DNA from: Nocardioides mesophilus
Lineage (GTDB): Bacteria; Actinomycetota; Actinomycetes; Propionibacteriales; Nocardioidaceae
Reading direction: 5' to 3'
Length of the DNA: 64,000 bases
Assembly (NCBI RefSeq): GCF_014395785.1
Contig: NZ_CP060713.1
Location: forward strand, 3,004,501-3,068,500
The position numbers and the translations under genes were made by a program. The notes beneath the pieces are model-generated. The model had not been told where the DNA came from. It did not search any database and saw nothing but the letters and a program-made list of their open reading frames with translations. The stretch's first letter is position 1. Every line of letters begins with the position of its first letter. Of this stretch, positions 9,862-17,253 are shown piece after piece.

Positions 9862-10023
9862 ATGACCCACCTCAACGACCTCGCCAGGTCGCACCAGTCC
9901 GTACGACTGGGCGAAGCCGCCCGCCTGCGGCGCGGCCACCAGCTCGCCCTGGCCCGACGCAAGAGCCGTCGTGCCGAGCGCGCCGCCCTGCAAGCCCGAC
10001 TCGTCCTCGCCCGGACGCTGTGA
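9862..10023 (+). CDS. small Arg/Ala-rich protein, copy 1 of a tandem pair
   Basis: A 53-aa basic protein starting MTHLNDLARSHQS with GAAGGAAA upstream of ATG 9862. The body is amphipathic-helical (LGEAARLRRGHQLALARR, then RRAERAALQARL). About two thirds of its residues match the gene at 10120, with the same spacing of DLARS, LRRGHQLA and SRRAERAA. Such length-conserved protein similarity with diverged DNA indicates a real coding gene kept under selection after duplication. The family is not recognised. The high positive charge suggests nucleic acid, ribosome or membrane binding. Position after whiB7 suggests co-regulation (inference). Confidence 0.7.
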   Translation: MTHLNDLARSHQSVRLGEAARLRRGHQLALARRKSRRAERAALQARLVLARTL

Positions 10024-10119
10024 GCCGCCGACCGTAACCGGCCGAACTGCCCGCAGCCACCAACGAGACGAACGGAACCGACCACACCCATGAACGACTT
10101 CACGAACCGGAGCAAGAAG

Positions 10120-10284
10120 ATGCAGTTGCTGAATGAAGATCTGGCACGATCCCAGATGTCCGAGCGCCTGGGAGAGGCGCGTGAGTTGCGACGCGGACAC
10201 CAGTTGGCGATGCACCGCCGGCTGTCCCGCCGGGCCGAGCGCGCTGCCCAGCAGGCGCGCCTCGCGCTCGCCCGCTCGCTCTGA
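10120..10284 (+). CDS. small Arg/Ala-rich protein, copy 2 of a tandem pair
   Basis: A 54-aa paralogue of the product at 9862, beginning MQLLNEDLARSQMS and ending RLALARSL. Shared blocks are DLARS, RLGEA, LRRGHQLA, SRRAERAA and LALAR/LVLAR. ATG 10120 has CGGAG seven to nine bases upstream and gives the same length as copy 1; an in-frame ATG at 10090 would add ten residues. It is followed by two large hairpins, so it probably ends the whiB7-linked transcript. Function unknown. Confidence 0.68.
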   Translation: MQLLNEDLARSQMSERLGEARELRRGHQLAMHRRLSRRAERAAQQARLALARSL

Positions 10285-10330
10285 CGGATCGACGTCGAGA
10301 GATGAGCAGCCCGATGAGGGCGACCACCAC

Positions 10331-10376
10331 GAGAGCCGGATCCTCGACCACCACCACGGTCGAGGATCCGGCTCTC
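10331..10376. terminator. 19-bp perfect hairpin
   Basis: GAGAGCCGGATCCTCGACC (10331-10349) and its exact complement (10358-10376) flank an eight-base loop. The stem is very stable and lies 46 bases after the second small gene. No T-run follows on either strand, so it may act as a processing or barrier structure rather than a canonical terminator. Confidence 0.6.
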
Positions 10377-10415
10377 GCCGTCTTGCCGCCGATTACCACG
10401 GGATGTCGGCGTTCT

Positions 10416-10451
10416 GACGCTTCCCATGGGCTGCGACCCATGGGAAGCGTC
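10416..10451. terminator. 15-bp perfect hairpin with CCATGGGAAG repeats
   Basis: GACGCTTCCCATGGG (10416-10430) pairs exactly with 10437-10451 around the loop CTGCGA. The half-site CCATGGGAAGC occurs once more as a direct copy at 10459-10469. It lies 40 bases after the 19-bp hairpin. The pair probably insulates the whiB7 block from the gene at 10617, though a repeat-type protein-binding site is possible. Confidence 0.55.
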
Positions 10452-10484
10452 AAACAACCATGGGAAGCCGCGCCCGCACGGCGC

Positions 10485-10568
<84 letters not shown>

Positions 10569-10616
10569 ACGCCGCACTCACCCAGGGGTCCGGGCGCCGG
10601 GCGTAGGGTGATCGGC

Positions 10617-10781
10617 GTGCCGGTCACCTGTGACTTCTGCGGCGCCTCGGCGCCGTCCGACGACCTGCCGCTGACCTGGACCACCGCGGTGGAGAACGGC
10701 CGGTCCCGGTCGTTCTGCGACCGCTGCTCCCGCGAGCACCTGCGGGCGATCGAGGGCAAGCTCGACAGCGAGTGGTGGTGA
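10617..10781 (+). CDS. small CxxC zinc-ribbon-like protein
   Basis: A 54-aa protein starting VPVTCDFCGASAPSDDLP and containing a second cysteine pair in SFCDRCSREHLRAIEG. Two CxxC knuckles about 33 residues apart suggest a structural zinc site. GTG 10617 has AGGG eight bases upstream; GTG 10608 is the alternative. The ORF runs far upstream through the GC tract, but that part has no protein-like character. Comparable short C4 proteins are common in actinomycetes without known function. It converges on the ABC1 kinase gene. Confidence 0.65.
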   Translation: MPVTCDFCGASAPSDDLPLTWTTAVENGRSRSFCDRCSREHLRAIEGKLDSEWW

Positions 10782-10819
10782 GCCGCCGAGCGCGTTGACG
10801 CCGGCGTCGGCGCCCGGGG

Positions 10820-12166
10820 TCAGTCGCTCCCGAAGCCCGGCAGCGTCTCCTCGAGGATCGCCCGGAACGGCAGCTCCGTGCCGAGCTGGGAGAGCACGCC
10901 CAGGCAGCCGAGCCAGACGCGGTGAATCAGGAGGTACGACGGCGGCAGGTTCAGCCGCAGCGCCAGCGTCGAGCCGGGCTGCCGGGGGTCCTGCAGCCGC
11001 TGGAACTGCTCGCGCATCCAGTCCCGCGAGAAGGTGAACGTCTCGTCGACGGCCGGCTCCACGAACGGGGCCAGGTAGGAGCGCAGCTCCTCGGGGTCCA
11101 CTCGGATGTTCGGCTTCACGAAGCCCTCGTCGCGCAGCCCCTGGAGCACCCCGACGTAGTCGTCGGCGACCGCGCGCTCGAGCAGCCGCCCGATCGGCAG
11201 CGGCAGCTGGTGCTCCGGCAGCCGGGCGACCGCACCGAAGTCGACGACCCCGAGGCCGCCGAGGGCGTCGGCCGGCCCGTCGGGGTCGACCGGGAGCACC
11301 CGGAAGTTGCCGGGGTGCGGGTCGGCGTGCAGCAGCCCGACCCGTTGCGGCCCCTCGAAGAGGAACCGGACGTAGAGCTCGCCGTAGTGGTTGCGCTGTT
11401 CGGGGGTGCCCTCGGCGATCAGCCGGGCCAGGGACGAGCTGCTGTCCATCCACTCGGTGACCAGGAGCCGCTCGGTGTGCTCGATCACCGCCGGGATCCG
11501 GAAGTCCGGGTCGCCCCGGAAGGCCAGGGCGAACGCCTGCTGCGCCTCGGCCTCGAGCCGGTAGTCGAGCTCCTCGGCGACCCGGTCCTGCAGCTCGGCG
11601 ATCAGCGGCTTGATGTCGATGCCGGGGATGACGCTGCCGAAGGTACGGGCCAGCCGGGCGAGCTGGCGCAGGTCGGCCATCAGGGCCTGGCCGGCGCCGG
11701 GGTACTGCAGCTTCACGGCCACCTCGCGACCGTCGGCCCACTGCCCGCGGTGCACCTGGCCGATGGAGGCCGCCGCCGCGGGGTTGTCGTCGAGCCTCAC
11801 CAGCTTGGTGCGCCAGCGCGGCCCGAGCTCGCGGGCGAGCACCGCGTGCACGGTGGAGCCGGACATCGGGGGAGCGCCGTCCTGGAGCCGGGTCAGCTGG
11901 TCGCGGTACGGCGCCGCGAACTCCTCCGGCAGCACCGACTCCATGATCGAGAGCGCCTGCCCCATCTTCATGGCGCCGCCCTTGAGCTCACCGAGGGTCT
12001 TGAACAGCTGCTCGGCGGTCCGCTGCTGCACGTCGGTCATCACGGCCTCGGCCGGAGCACCGCCGAGACGGCGCCCCATGCCCACCGCGGTGCGCCCGGC
12101 GAACCCCAGGGGAAGGGCCGCGAGCCGGGCGGTGCGGGCGACGGCCCGTCGGGGAAGCTCGTCCAT
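10820..12166 (-). CDS. ABC1/AarF/UbiB-family atypical kinase
   Basis: A 448-aa member of the ABC1 (ADCK/UbiB) kinase-like family, whose members act on quinone or lipid metabolism, often with ATPase rather than kinase activity. Visible are the hallmark GGAMKMGQALS (KxGQ motif), VAVKLQYPG (nucleotide-binding Lys), the catalytic-loop equivalent LLHADPHPGNFR and the metal-binding VVDFGAVARLP. No transmembrane segment is clear. It corresponds in position to Rv3197, beside whiB7 and a ThiF-like gene. A specific substrate cannot be assigned. Confidence 0.87.
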   Translation of the reverse strand: MDELPRRAVARTARLAALPLGFAGRTAVGMGRRLGGAPAEAVMTDVQQRTAEQLFKTLGELKGGAMKMGQALSIMESVLPEEFAAPYRDQLTRLQDGAPPMSGSTVHAVLARELGPRWRTKLVRLDDNPAAAASIGQVHRGQWADGREVAVKLQYPGAGQALMADLRQLARLARTFGSVIPGIDIKPLIAELQDRVAEELDYRLEAEAQQAFALAFRGDPDFRIPAVIEHTERLLVTEWMDSSSSLARLIAEGTPEQRNHYGELYVRFLFEGPQRVGLLHADPHPGNFRVLPVDPDGPADALGGLGVVDFGAVARLPEHQLPLPIGRLLERAVADDYVGVLQGLRDEGFVKPNIRVDPEELRSYLAPFVEPAVDETFTFSRDWMREQFQRLQDPRQPGSTLALRLNLPPSYLLIHRVWLGCLGVLSQLGTELPFRAILEETLPGFGSD

Positions 12167-12256
12167 GTCCCCATTGTGTCGGACGGGTGGTCACGGCGTC
12201 GTGGCCCGTTGTCGCCGTCTTGGTCCACTTCGTCGGTCTGGGGTCGGCGTCGGCGT

Positions 12257-13132
12257 TCAGGCCCAGCCGCAGCCGCACTCCGGGTGCCGCAGCCAGCACC
12301 GGCTCTCCACCTCGGCCAGCTCTGCGTCGAGGACCAGCGTGGTCGACCACGTCGAGGGCCGGACCCCGTCGACGTACGACGCCAGGTCCCGCACCGCCCA
12401 TGCGGCGGCCAGCGTCGCCAGCACCGGGTCCACCGGCTCGGGGACCCCGTCGCGGCGCGGCCGGGAGCTCAGCCGGGAGTACTGCTGGACCAGCAGCGGC
12501 CAGGCCGGGTCAGCGTCGGTGTGGTGGGCGTCGATGCAGCGCAGGCAGCTGGTCCGGCCCGGCGCCACGAACGGCCCCACGACCGCGTGCCCCTCGCACA
12601 TCCGCACGACGACGTACGGCGTGCTCTCCCGCACCCACGGGTCGGCGAGCTCGCGGTCGGGCTCCCCGATCCCGGCCAGCACGCCCACGACGGCGTCGTC
12701 ACCCGAGGCGCGCTTCCTGGACGGGGCTCCGGCGCGCAGCCCGAGCCGACCGGCCAGCGCCACCACCTGGTCGGCGAGCTCGTCGCCTCCGAAGCCGCGG
12801 ACCTCGAGCCGGGTGGCCGCCCGTCGGTCCGCGGCGGGACCGGCGGCGGCGCCCCGCTGCCGGGCCAGGGCGGCCGCGGCGGGTGCCGGGCACCGGTTGC
12901 TCGCGTTCAGCAGCGGCAGCACGTCGTGCTCGTCGAGCACCAGCGACTGCTCACGCAGCACGGTGAGGAGCGGCAGGTCGTCGTCGCGGGTGCTGCCGTC
13001 GAGGCCGGCCAGCAGCTCGCGGACCTCCGGCTCGTCGGGCAGGATCACCGCCGACGCGGGGTCGAGACCGAGCTGCAGCCGGCCGTCGCCGCGTTGGAGG
13101 ACGTGGGTGCCGGGTCGCAGGAGGGGGCGCAT
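12257..13132 (-). CDS. ThiF/cyclodehydratase-like protein of unknown role
   Basis: A 291-aa protein resembling the E1-like (ThiF/MoeB) fold found in peptide cyclodehydratase partner proteins. An N-terminal winged part (HVLQRGDGRLQLGLD; LLAGLDGS) resembles peptide-clamp domains. The middle has a YVVVRMCEGHAVVGPFVAPG strand-turn, followed by CLRCIDAHHTDADP with a CxxC and a C-terminal HPECGCGW, together a probable zinc site. The glycine-rich nucleotide loop of true E1 enzymes is not obvious. No precursor peptide, YcaO or dehydrogenase gene lies nearby. A homologue sits beside the ABC1 kinase in mycobacteria (Rv3196), so it is a conserved stand-alone actinobacterial gene. Confidence 0.6.
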   Translation of the reverse strand: MRPLLRPGTHVLQRGDGRLQLGLDPASAVILPDEPEVRELLAGLDGSTRDDDLPLLTVLREQSLVLDEHDVLPLLNASNRCPAPAAAALARQRGAAAGPAADRRAATRLEVRGFGGDELADQVVALAGRLGLRAGAPSRKRASGDDAVVGVLAGIGEPDRELADPWVRESTPYVVVRMCEGHAVVGPFVAPGRTSCLRCIDAHHTDADPAWPLLVQQYSRLSSRPRRDGVPEPVDPVLATLAAAWAVRDLASYVDGVRPSTWSTTLVLDAELAEVESRCWLRHPECGCGWA

Positions 13133-13253
13133 CCCCCGAGCCTGCCCGAGCGTCGACGCCGGCGCGATCGGTCCTCCACAGGCCTGCCGGCAAGCCGGTC
13201 ACCGTCCACAGGTCCGGATCGCGCTCCCCGCAGGGCGCGAGTCCGTGGTACGC

Positions 13254-13292
13254 CGAAGGCGGGGCCCTCCGGATGGAGGGGCCCCGCCTTCG
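13254..13292 (-). terminator. terminator-like hairpin downstream of the DUF5679 gene
   Basis: Arms CGAAGGCGGGGCCCTCC (13254-13270) and 13275-13292 pair with one bulged G around a GGAT loop. It lies 22 bases beyond the stop of the minus-strand gene at 13314. No T-run is present, as is common for actinobacterial terminators. Confidence 0.6.
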
Positions 13293-13313
13293 TTCGAGAG
13301 CTCGGTGAGGTGC

Positions 13314-13472
13314 TCAGACCTTGCCGAGGATCCGGTTGAGGTTGGTGCCGCAGACGGGGCACACGGCCTTCGCCATGCGCGTGCCCTTCTCGTTCACCTT
13401 CACCTCGCCCTCCGCCTCGCGCTTCTCCTTGCACTTCACGCAGTAGAACTCGCCGCTCCAGGTCTCCGCCAT
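13314..13472 (-). CDS. DUF5679-type small zinc-ribbon protein
   Basis: A 52-aa protein beginning MAETWSGEFYCVKCKEKRE and ending CPVCGTNLNRILGKV. The two CxxC pairs flank a charged strand region (EGEVKVNEKGTRMAKA), the pattern of the DUF5679 family found widely in actinomycetes. A strong AAGGAGG lies upstream of ATG 13472. The family has no established function; by fold it may bind nucleic acid. A hairpin at 13254 follows. Confidence 0.8.
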   Translation of the reverse strand: MAETWSGEFYCVKCKEKREAEGEVKVNEKGTRMAKAVCPVCGTNLNRILGKV

Positions 13473-13742
13473 GACGGCCTCCTTGGTCTATGTCGAACTG
13501 GTCGTCGGCGGGGAGTCTGAGGAAGACCCGCCGTGGGCCGCCGGTTGCCGGCCGTTCTGAACCCTACGGCAGGCGTGCGGCCGAATGGTGCAGGCGCTGC
13601 CTCCGGCAGGCGGTTTCACGCTCAGCGGCACCGATCCGACGTCCCTTATCCACCCTTTTCGACTGGTTCTCCAGAGCGCTGCGAGCGAGGTCACTCCGGG
13701 CGAGGCTGCCGGAGCCGGGAGGGGCGTCGGTAGGGTCCGGCC

Positions 13743-14600
13743 ATGACGAGCTCCGACGCCGGTGTCCCGGCTGCCCCGTCCTCCGCCGCCGCGACGTCCC
13801 CGGCCCGGGTCGCGGCGCCCCACCTGCGGGTGGAGCGTCGCCCCGACGGGGTGGCGGTGCTGACCCTGGACAACCCCGAGCAGCGCAACGCGATGTCCGC
13901 GCAGATGACCGACTCCTGGGTCCGCGCGGTCGACGAGCTGGCGGGGGACCGGTCGCTGCGGGCGGTCGTGGTCACCGGTGCCGGCAGCGCCTTTTGCTCC
14001 GGCGGTGACACCGGCTGGATCGCGAGCGAGCCGGACGCCACCGTGGACCGGCTGCGCACCCGGATGATCGCGTTCTACCGGGCCTGGCTCTCGATCCGAC
14101 GGCTGGAGGTGCCGACGATCGCCGCGGTCAACGGGCACGCGATCGGCGCCGGGCTGTGCCTGGCCCTGGCCTGCGACCTGCGGTACGCCGCCGAGCCGGC
14201 CAAGCTGGGCGTGCCGTTCGTCAAGCTCGGGATGCATGCCGGGATGGCGGCCACCCACCTGCTGCCCGACGTGGTCGGCCCGGCGCACGCCCGCGACCTG
14301 CTGCTCACAGGAAGCCGTCGCCCGGATGGACCGCCGAGACCAGCCCGAGCCGCAGCGCCTCGGCCGCGTCCACGACCCGGCCTGGACCGGGTCCTCGACA
14401 CTGCCGCCGGGGTCGCGGCGACCGCCCCGATCGCGAGCCGGCTGACCACGCTCGCGTTGCGCAACGGCGGGCACACCGACTTCGAGGCCGCCCTGCAGTG
14501 GGAGGCCCTCGCGCAACCGGTCACGCTCGCGACCGAGGACCTCCAGGAGGGGATCCGGGCGTCGCGGGAGCGGCGGACGCCGCGCTTCACCGGCCGCTGA
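13743..14600 (+). CDS. enoyl-CoA hydratase/isomerase family protein with an inverted internal segment
   Basis: A crotonase-fold enzyme (285 aa) expected to hydrate or isomerise acyl-CoA thioesters. Family features are VERRPDGVAVLTLDNP, the first oxyanion-hole loop AFCSGGDTG, and AAVNGHAIGAGLCLALACDL. After LLLTG the product turns into a Pro/Arg-rich stretch unlike the family (SRRPDGPPRPARAA), then resumes with LDRVLDTAAGVAATAPIA. The complement of 14312-14380 reads GRVVDAAEALRLGLVSAVHP, exactly the expected family sequence, so a segment of 69-77 bases has been inverted without changing the frame. The encoded enzyme, as given, is probably inactive or misfolded. The start is ATG 13743. Confidence 0.85.
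   Translation: MTSSDAGVPAAPSSAAATSPARVAAPHLRVERRPDGVAVLTLDNPEQRNAMSAQMTDSWVRAVDELAGDRSLRAVVVTGAGSAFCSGGDTGWIASEPDATVDRLRTRMIAFYRAWLSIRRLEVPTIAAVNGHAIGAGLCLALACDLRYAAEPAKLGVPFVKLGMHAGMAATHLLPDVVGPAHARDLLLTGSRRPDGPPRPARAAAPRPRPRPGLDRVLDTAAGVAATAPIASRLTTLALRNGGHTDFEAALQWEALAQPVTLATEDLQEGIRASRERRTPRFTGR
14308..14384. other. microinversion within the enoyl-CoA hydratase gene
   Basis: CAGG (14308-14311) and CCTG (14381-14384) form a 4-base inverted repeat around 69 bases (23 codons). Flipping the inner segment restores a continuous crotonase sequence: LLLTG, then RVVDAAEALRLGLVSAVHPG, then DGFLDRVLD. In the given orientation the frame stays open because 69 is a multiple of three. Confidence 0.85.
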
Positions 14601-14766
14601 CCCAGACCGAGAACGCAACCCAGCACGCAACTGAGAAGAGGCCCTCTGCCGGTCGGACCGCCGCGTGCCTTCCCCTTGCCCACGGCGCTCCGAGTCGGCC
14701 GAGGGCCTCATCTGCGCTCAACCTAGGCGGCGGTCAGCGCACCGGTCAACGCCCGCCCCAACGCCC

Positions 14767-14921
14767 TGTGGACGGACCTGGGGACCGGCTGTGGACGGAT
14801 GCCCACAGCCTGTGGATAACCTTGGGGACGGCGGTGCACGAACCTGTGGGGGACACGCCCGGGCGACTCGCCGGCGCGCCGTGCTGAGCAGCGATGATGC
14901 TGGTGCACAGGGTGTGGACCC
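14767..14921. promoter_or_regulatory. cluster of DnaA-box-like sequences
   Basis: This lies in the 399-base gap between the crotonase gene and the PHP gene, with no ORF of its own. A perfect DnaA-box complement TGTGGATAA is at 14811-14819. Near matches TGTGGACGG occur at 14767 and 14790, and TGTGGACCC at 14913. Upstream, GAGGCCCTC (14639-14647) and GAGGGCCTC (14701-14709) bracket the end of the crotonase transcript. This is not an origin by context. Titration or regulatory binding by DnaA is possible, and chance in GC-rich DNA is not excluded. Confidence 0.3.
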
Positions 14922-14999
14922 GAGAAACCCGGTCGCCGGCGCGAGTCGGCGGGTGGCGCAGCGAGACTTCGAGCACGGGACGAGCAGACAGGGGAGCCG

Positions 15000-16076
15000 A
15001 TGGCGCAACGCAGCGGCAGGCCGACCACCGGGGCCGGTCGGGCAGCAGAAGCCAGGGAGCCGCTGGACCCGGTCGCGGCCCTGCGGCGGATCTCGTTCCT
15101 GCTCGAGCGCCGGCTGGCGGACACCTACCGGGTCAAGGCGTACCGGGGCGCGGTGCGGACGCTGCTCACCCTGCCGCCCGGCGAGCTCGCGGACCGGGCC
15201 GCGCAGGGCACCCTGAAGGAGCTGCCCGGGATCGGCGCCAAGACCGCCGCGGTGGTCGCCGACTGTGTCGCCGGCCGGGTGCCGGAGACCCTGGCCGAGC
15301 TCGAGGCCGGCGCCGGCCCGCTTGACACCGGAGGGGCGGAGCTGCGCGCGGCGCTCCGCGGCGACCTGCACACCCACTCCGACTGGTCCGACGGCGGCTC
15401 CCCGATCGAGGAGATGGTCGCGACCGCCCAGGAGATCGGCCATGAGTACGTCGTCCTCACCGACCACTCGCCGCGGCTGACCGTGGCCAACGGGCTCAGC
15501 GCGGAGCGGCTGACCCGGCAGCTGGAGGTGGTCGCCGCCGTCAACGCGCACCTCGACGGGGCGTTCCGGCTGCTGCCCGGGATCGAGGTGGACATCCTCG
15601 ACGACGGGTCCCTGGACCAGAGCGAGGAGATGCTCGGCCGGCTCGACCTGGTGGTGGCCTCGGTGCACTCCAAGCTGCGGATGGAGCCGGCGGCGATGAC
15701 CCGGCGGATGCTCGGAGCCGTGCGCGACCCGCGCACCAACGTGCTGGGCCACTGCACCGGCCGGCTGGTCACCGGCGGCCGCGGCACCCGACCGCAGAGC
15801 CAGTTCGACGCCGCGGCGGTCTTCGCGGCCTGCGCCGAGCACGACGTCGCCGTCGAGATCAACTCCCGCCCGGAGCGCTCGGACCCGCCCGACGACCTGG
15901 TCGGCCTCGCTCTGGAGGCGGGCTGCCTGTTCTCGATCGACAGCGACGCGCACGCGCCGGGGCAGCTGGACTTCCTCGACTACGGCTGCGCGCGGGCCGT
16001 CGGCCTCGGCGTACCGGCGGAGCGAATCGTCAACACGTGGCCGCTGAAACGCCTCCTGACCTGGGCGAACAGGTAG
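15000..16076 (+). CDS. PHP-domain phosphoesterase with N-terminal helix-hairpin-helix region
   Basis: A 358-aa protein combining a PolX-like helical N-terminus (residues 20-105; VAALRRISFLLERR and the HhH loop LKELPGIGAKTAAVV) with a PHP metallophosphoesterase domain. Metal ligands are visible in GDLHTHSDWSDG, VLTDHSPRL, LLPGIEVDI, VVASVHSKL, VLGHCTGR and SIDSDAHAP. The polymerase catalytic domain of PolX is absent. Likely roles are DNA 3'-end processing or histidinol-phosphatase-like chemistry; the HhH element favours DNA. ATG 15000 has an AGGGGAG ribosome binding site. The M48-like gene follows 9 bases downstream. Confidence 0.82.
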   Translation: MAQRSGRPTTGAGRAAEAREPLDPVAALRRISFLLERRLADTYRVKAYRGAVRTLLTLPPGELADRAAQGTLKELPGIGAKTAAVVADCVAGRVPETLAELEAGAGPLDTGGAELRAALRGDLHTHSDWSDGGSPIEEMVATAQEIGHEYVVLTDHSPRLTVANGLSAERLTRQLEVVAAVNAHLDGAFRLLPGIEVDILDDGSLDQSEEMLGRLDLVVASVHSKLRMEPAAMTRRMLGAVRDPRTNVLGHCTGRLVTGGRGTRPQSQFDAAAVFAACAEHDVAVEINSRPERSDPPDDLVGLALEAGCLFSIDSDAHAPGQLDFLDYGCARAVGLGVPAERIVNTWPLKRLLTWANR

Positions 16077-16085
16077 CGTCGGAGC

Positions 16086-16690
16086 ATGACCGCCGACGTC
16101 ACTGCGCCCCGCACCGCTGCCGGTGCGGTGGTGGAGGTACGTCGTTCGGCCCGGCGCCGCCGCACGGTGGCGGCCTACCGCGAGGACGGCAAGGTGGTCG
16201 TGCTGATCCCGGCCCGGATGACGCGGGCCGAGGAGAAACGCTGGGTGGCCACGATGCTGGCCCGGCTCGAGCGCTCCGAGCGGCGCCGCCGGCCCAGCGA
16301 CGACAGCCTGATGCAGCGGGCCTGCGAGCTCAACCGCAAGTACCTCGACGGCCTCGCGGTGCCGGACAGCGTGCGCTGGGTCGACAACCAGAACAGCCGC
16401 TGGGGCTCCTGCACCCCGAGGACAAGGCGATCCGGCTCTCCCGGCGGCTCGAGGGGATGCCGGCCTGGGTGATCGACTACGTGCTGCTGCACGAGCTCGC
16501 GCACCTGCGCGAGATCGGCCACACCCCGGCGTTCTGGGAGATGGTCGAGCGGTTCCCGCGCGCCGAGCGGGCCCGTGGCTTCCTCGACGGGGTGGCCGCC
16601 GCGTCCCAGCTCGGCCTCACCGCCGACCCGGTGGACTGCTCACCGGAGGGCGCGGCTCAGATGGCCGCGGACGACGAGCCGCTGGACTGA
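16086..16690 (+). pseudogene. YgjP/DUF45 (M48-like) metallopeptidase, broken by a 1-base deletion
   Basis: From ATG 16086 the frame gives a DUF45 N-terminus (AAYREDGKVVVLIPARM; NRKYLDG; WVDNQNSRWGSC). Near 16416 it slips into another frame and would stop at 16472. The next frame continues precisely with EDKAIRLSRRLEGMPAWVID, the zinc motif LLHELAHLREIGH and the C-terminus to 16690. Adding one G to give CCGGAG after CACC restores a single ORF of about 201 codons. The homologous family is a soluble metalloprotease of unclear substrate. The lesion may be a sequencing error, and its 3' end overlaps the convergent Nudix gene by 34 bases. Confidence 0.8.
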
Positions 16691-17253
16691 CCGGCCGGCC
16701 GGCTCCCCAGCCGCGCCAGCGCCCGCTCGACCAGGGCCGGCAGGTCCGCGGTGCCGGGCAGCGCGTCGACCGGCCACCAGGCCACGTCGAGGGACTCCTC
16801 GCTGACGGCGTGTACGGCGTCCGCGGCGGCGACCGCGACGAACCGGACGTCGAGGTGGTGCACCGGGCCGCCGCCGGCCGGCCCGCAGAACGGTACGTCG
16901 TGCCGGTCGAGCTGGATCGGCACCGGGTCGAGGTCGAGCCGGTCCAGGCCGGACTCCTCCCGCCCCTCCCGCAGCGCCGCCGCCGCCAGGGTGGCGTCAC
17001 CGGGCTCGCAGTGGCCGCCGGTGTGGTACCACTCCCGGGCCTTGGCGTGCAGGGTGAGCAGCACCTCGCGGTGGTCCGCGGAGACGATCAGCGCCCCGGC
17101 GGTCAGGTGCGAGGGCCGGCAGGTCCGGCTCAGCCCGTCCGGGTGCTCCTCGAGGTGCGCGACGTAGGCACGGCGCAGCCGCTCCTGGCCGTCGTCGGGG
17201 GCGGTCCAGTCCCGCAGCAGGGTGAGCGCGTCCGCGTGCAGCCCGCGGGTCAC
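16657..17253 (-). CDS. Nudix hydrolase
   Basis: A 198-aa Nudix-fold hydrolase. The box is GGHCEPGDATLAAAALREGRE followed by ESGL, preceded by GALIVSADHREVLLTLHAKA and a substrate helix at the N-terminus (DALTLLRDWTAPDDGQERL). GTG 17253 overlaps the stop of the upstream DUF2342 gene as GTGA, so the pair is translationally coupled. The substrate is not evident; the long N-terminal helix and HHLDVRFVAVA resemble actinobacterial NUDIX proteins annotated only at family level. Confidence 0.83.
   Translation of the reverse strand: MTRGLHADALTLLRDWTAPDDGQERLRRAYVAHLEEHPDGLSRTCRPSHLTAGALIVSADHREVLLTLHAKAREWYHTGGHCEPGDATLAAAALREGREESGLDRLDLDPVPIQLDRHDVPFCGPAGGGPVHHLDVRFVAVAAADAVHAVSEESLDVAWWPVDALPGTADLPALVERALARLGSRPAGQSSGSSSAAI

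Noticed and set aside
10922-13520. Long plus-strand ORFs (805 and 636 aa) opposite the ABC1 kinase and ThiF-like genes
   Set aside because: Antisense shadows; the minus-strand genes carry clear family motifs and ribosome binding sites.
14308-14384. Phase-variation switch controlled by an invertase
   Set aside because: The inverted repeats are only 4 bases and no invertase gene is nearby; a rare microinversion or assembly artefact is simpler.
14767-14921. Replication origin
   Set aside because: No dnaA, dnaN, rpmH or AT-rich unwinding region is present; too few boxes for an actinobacterial oriC.
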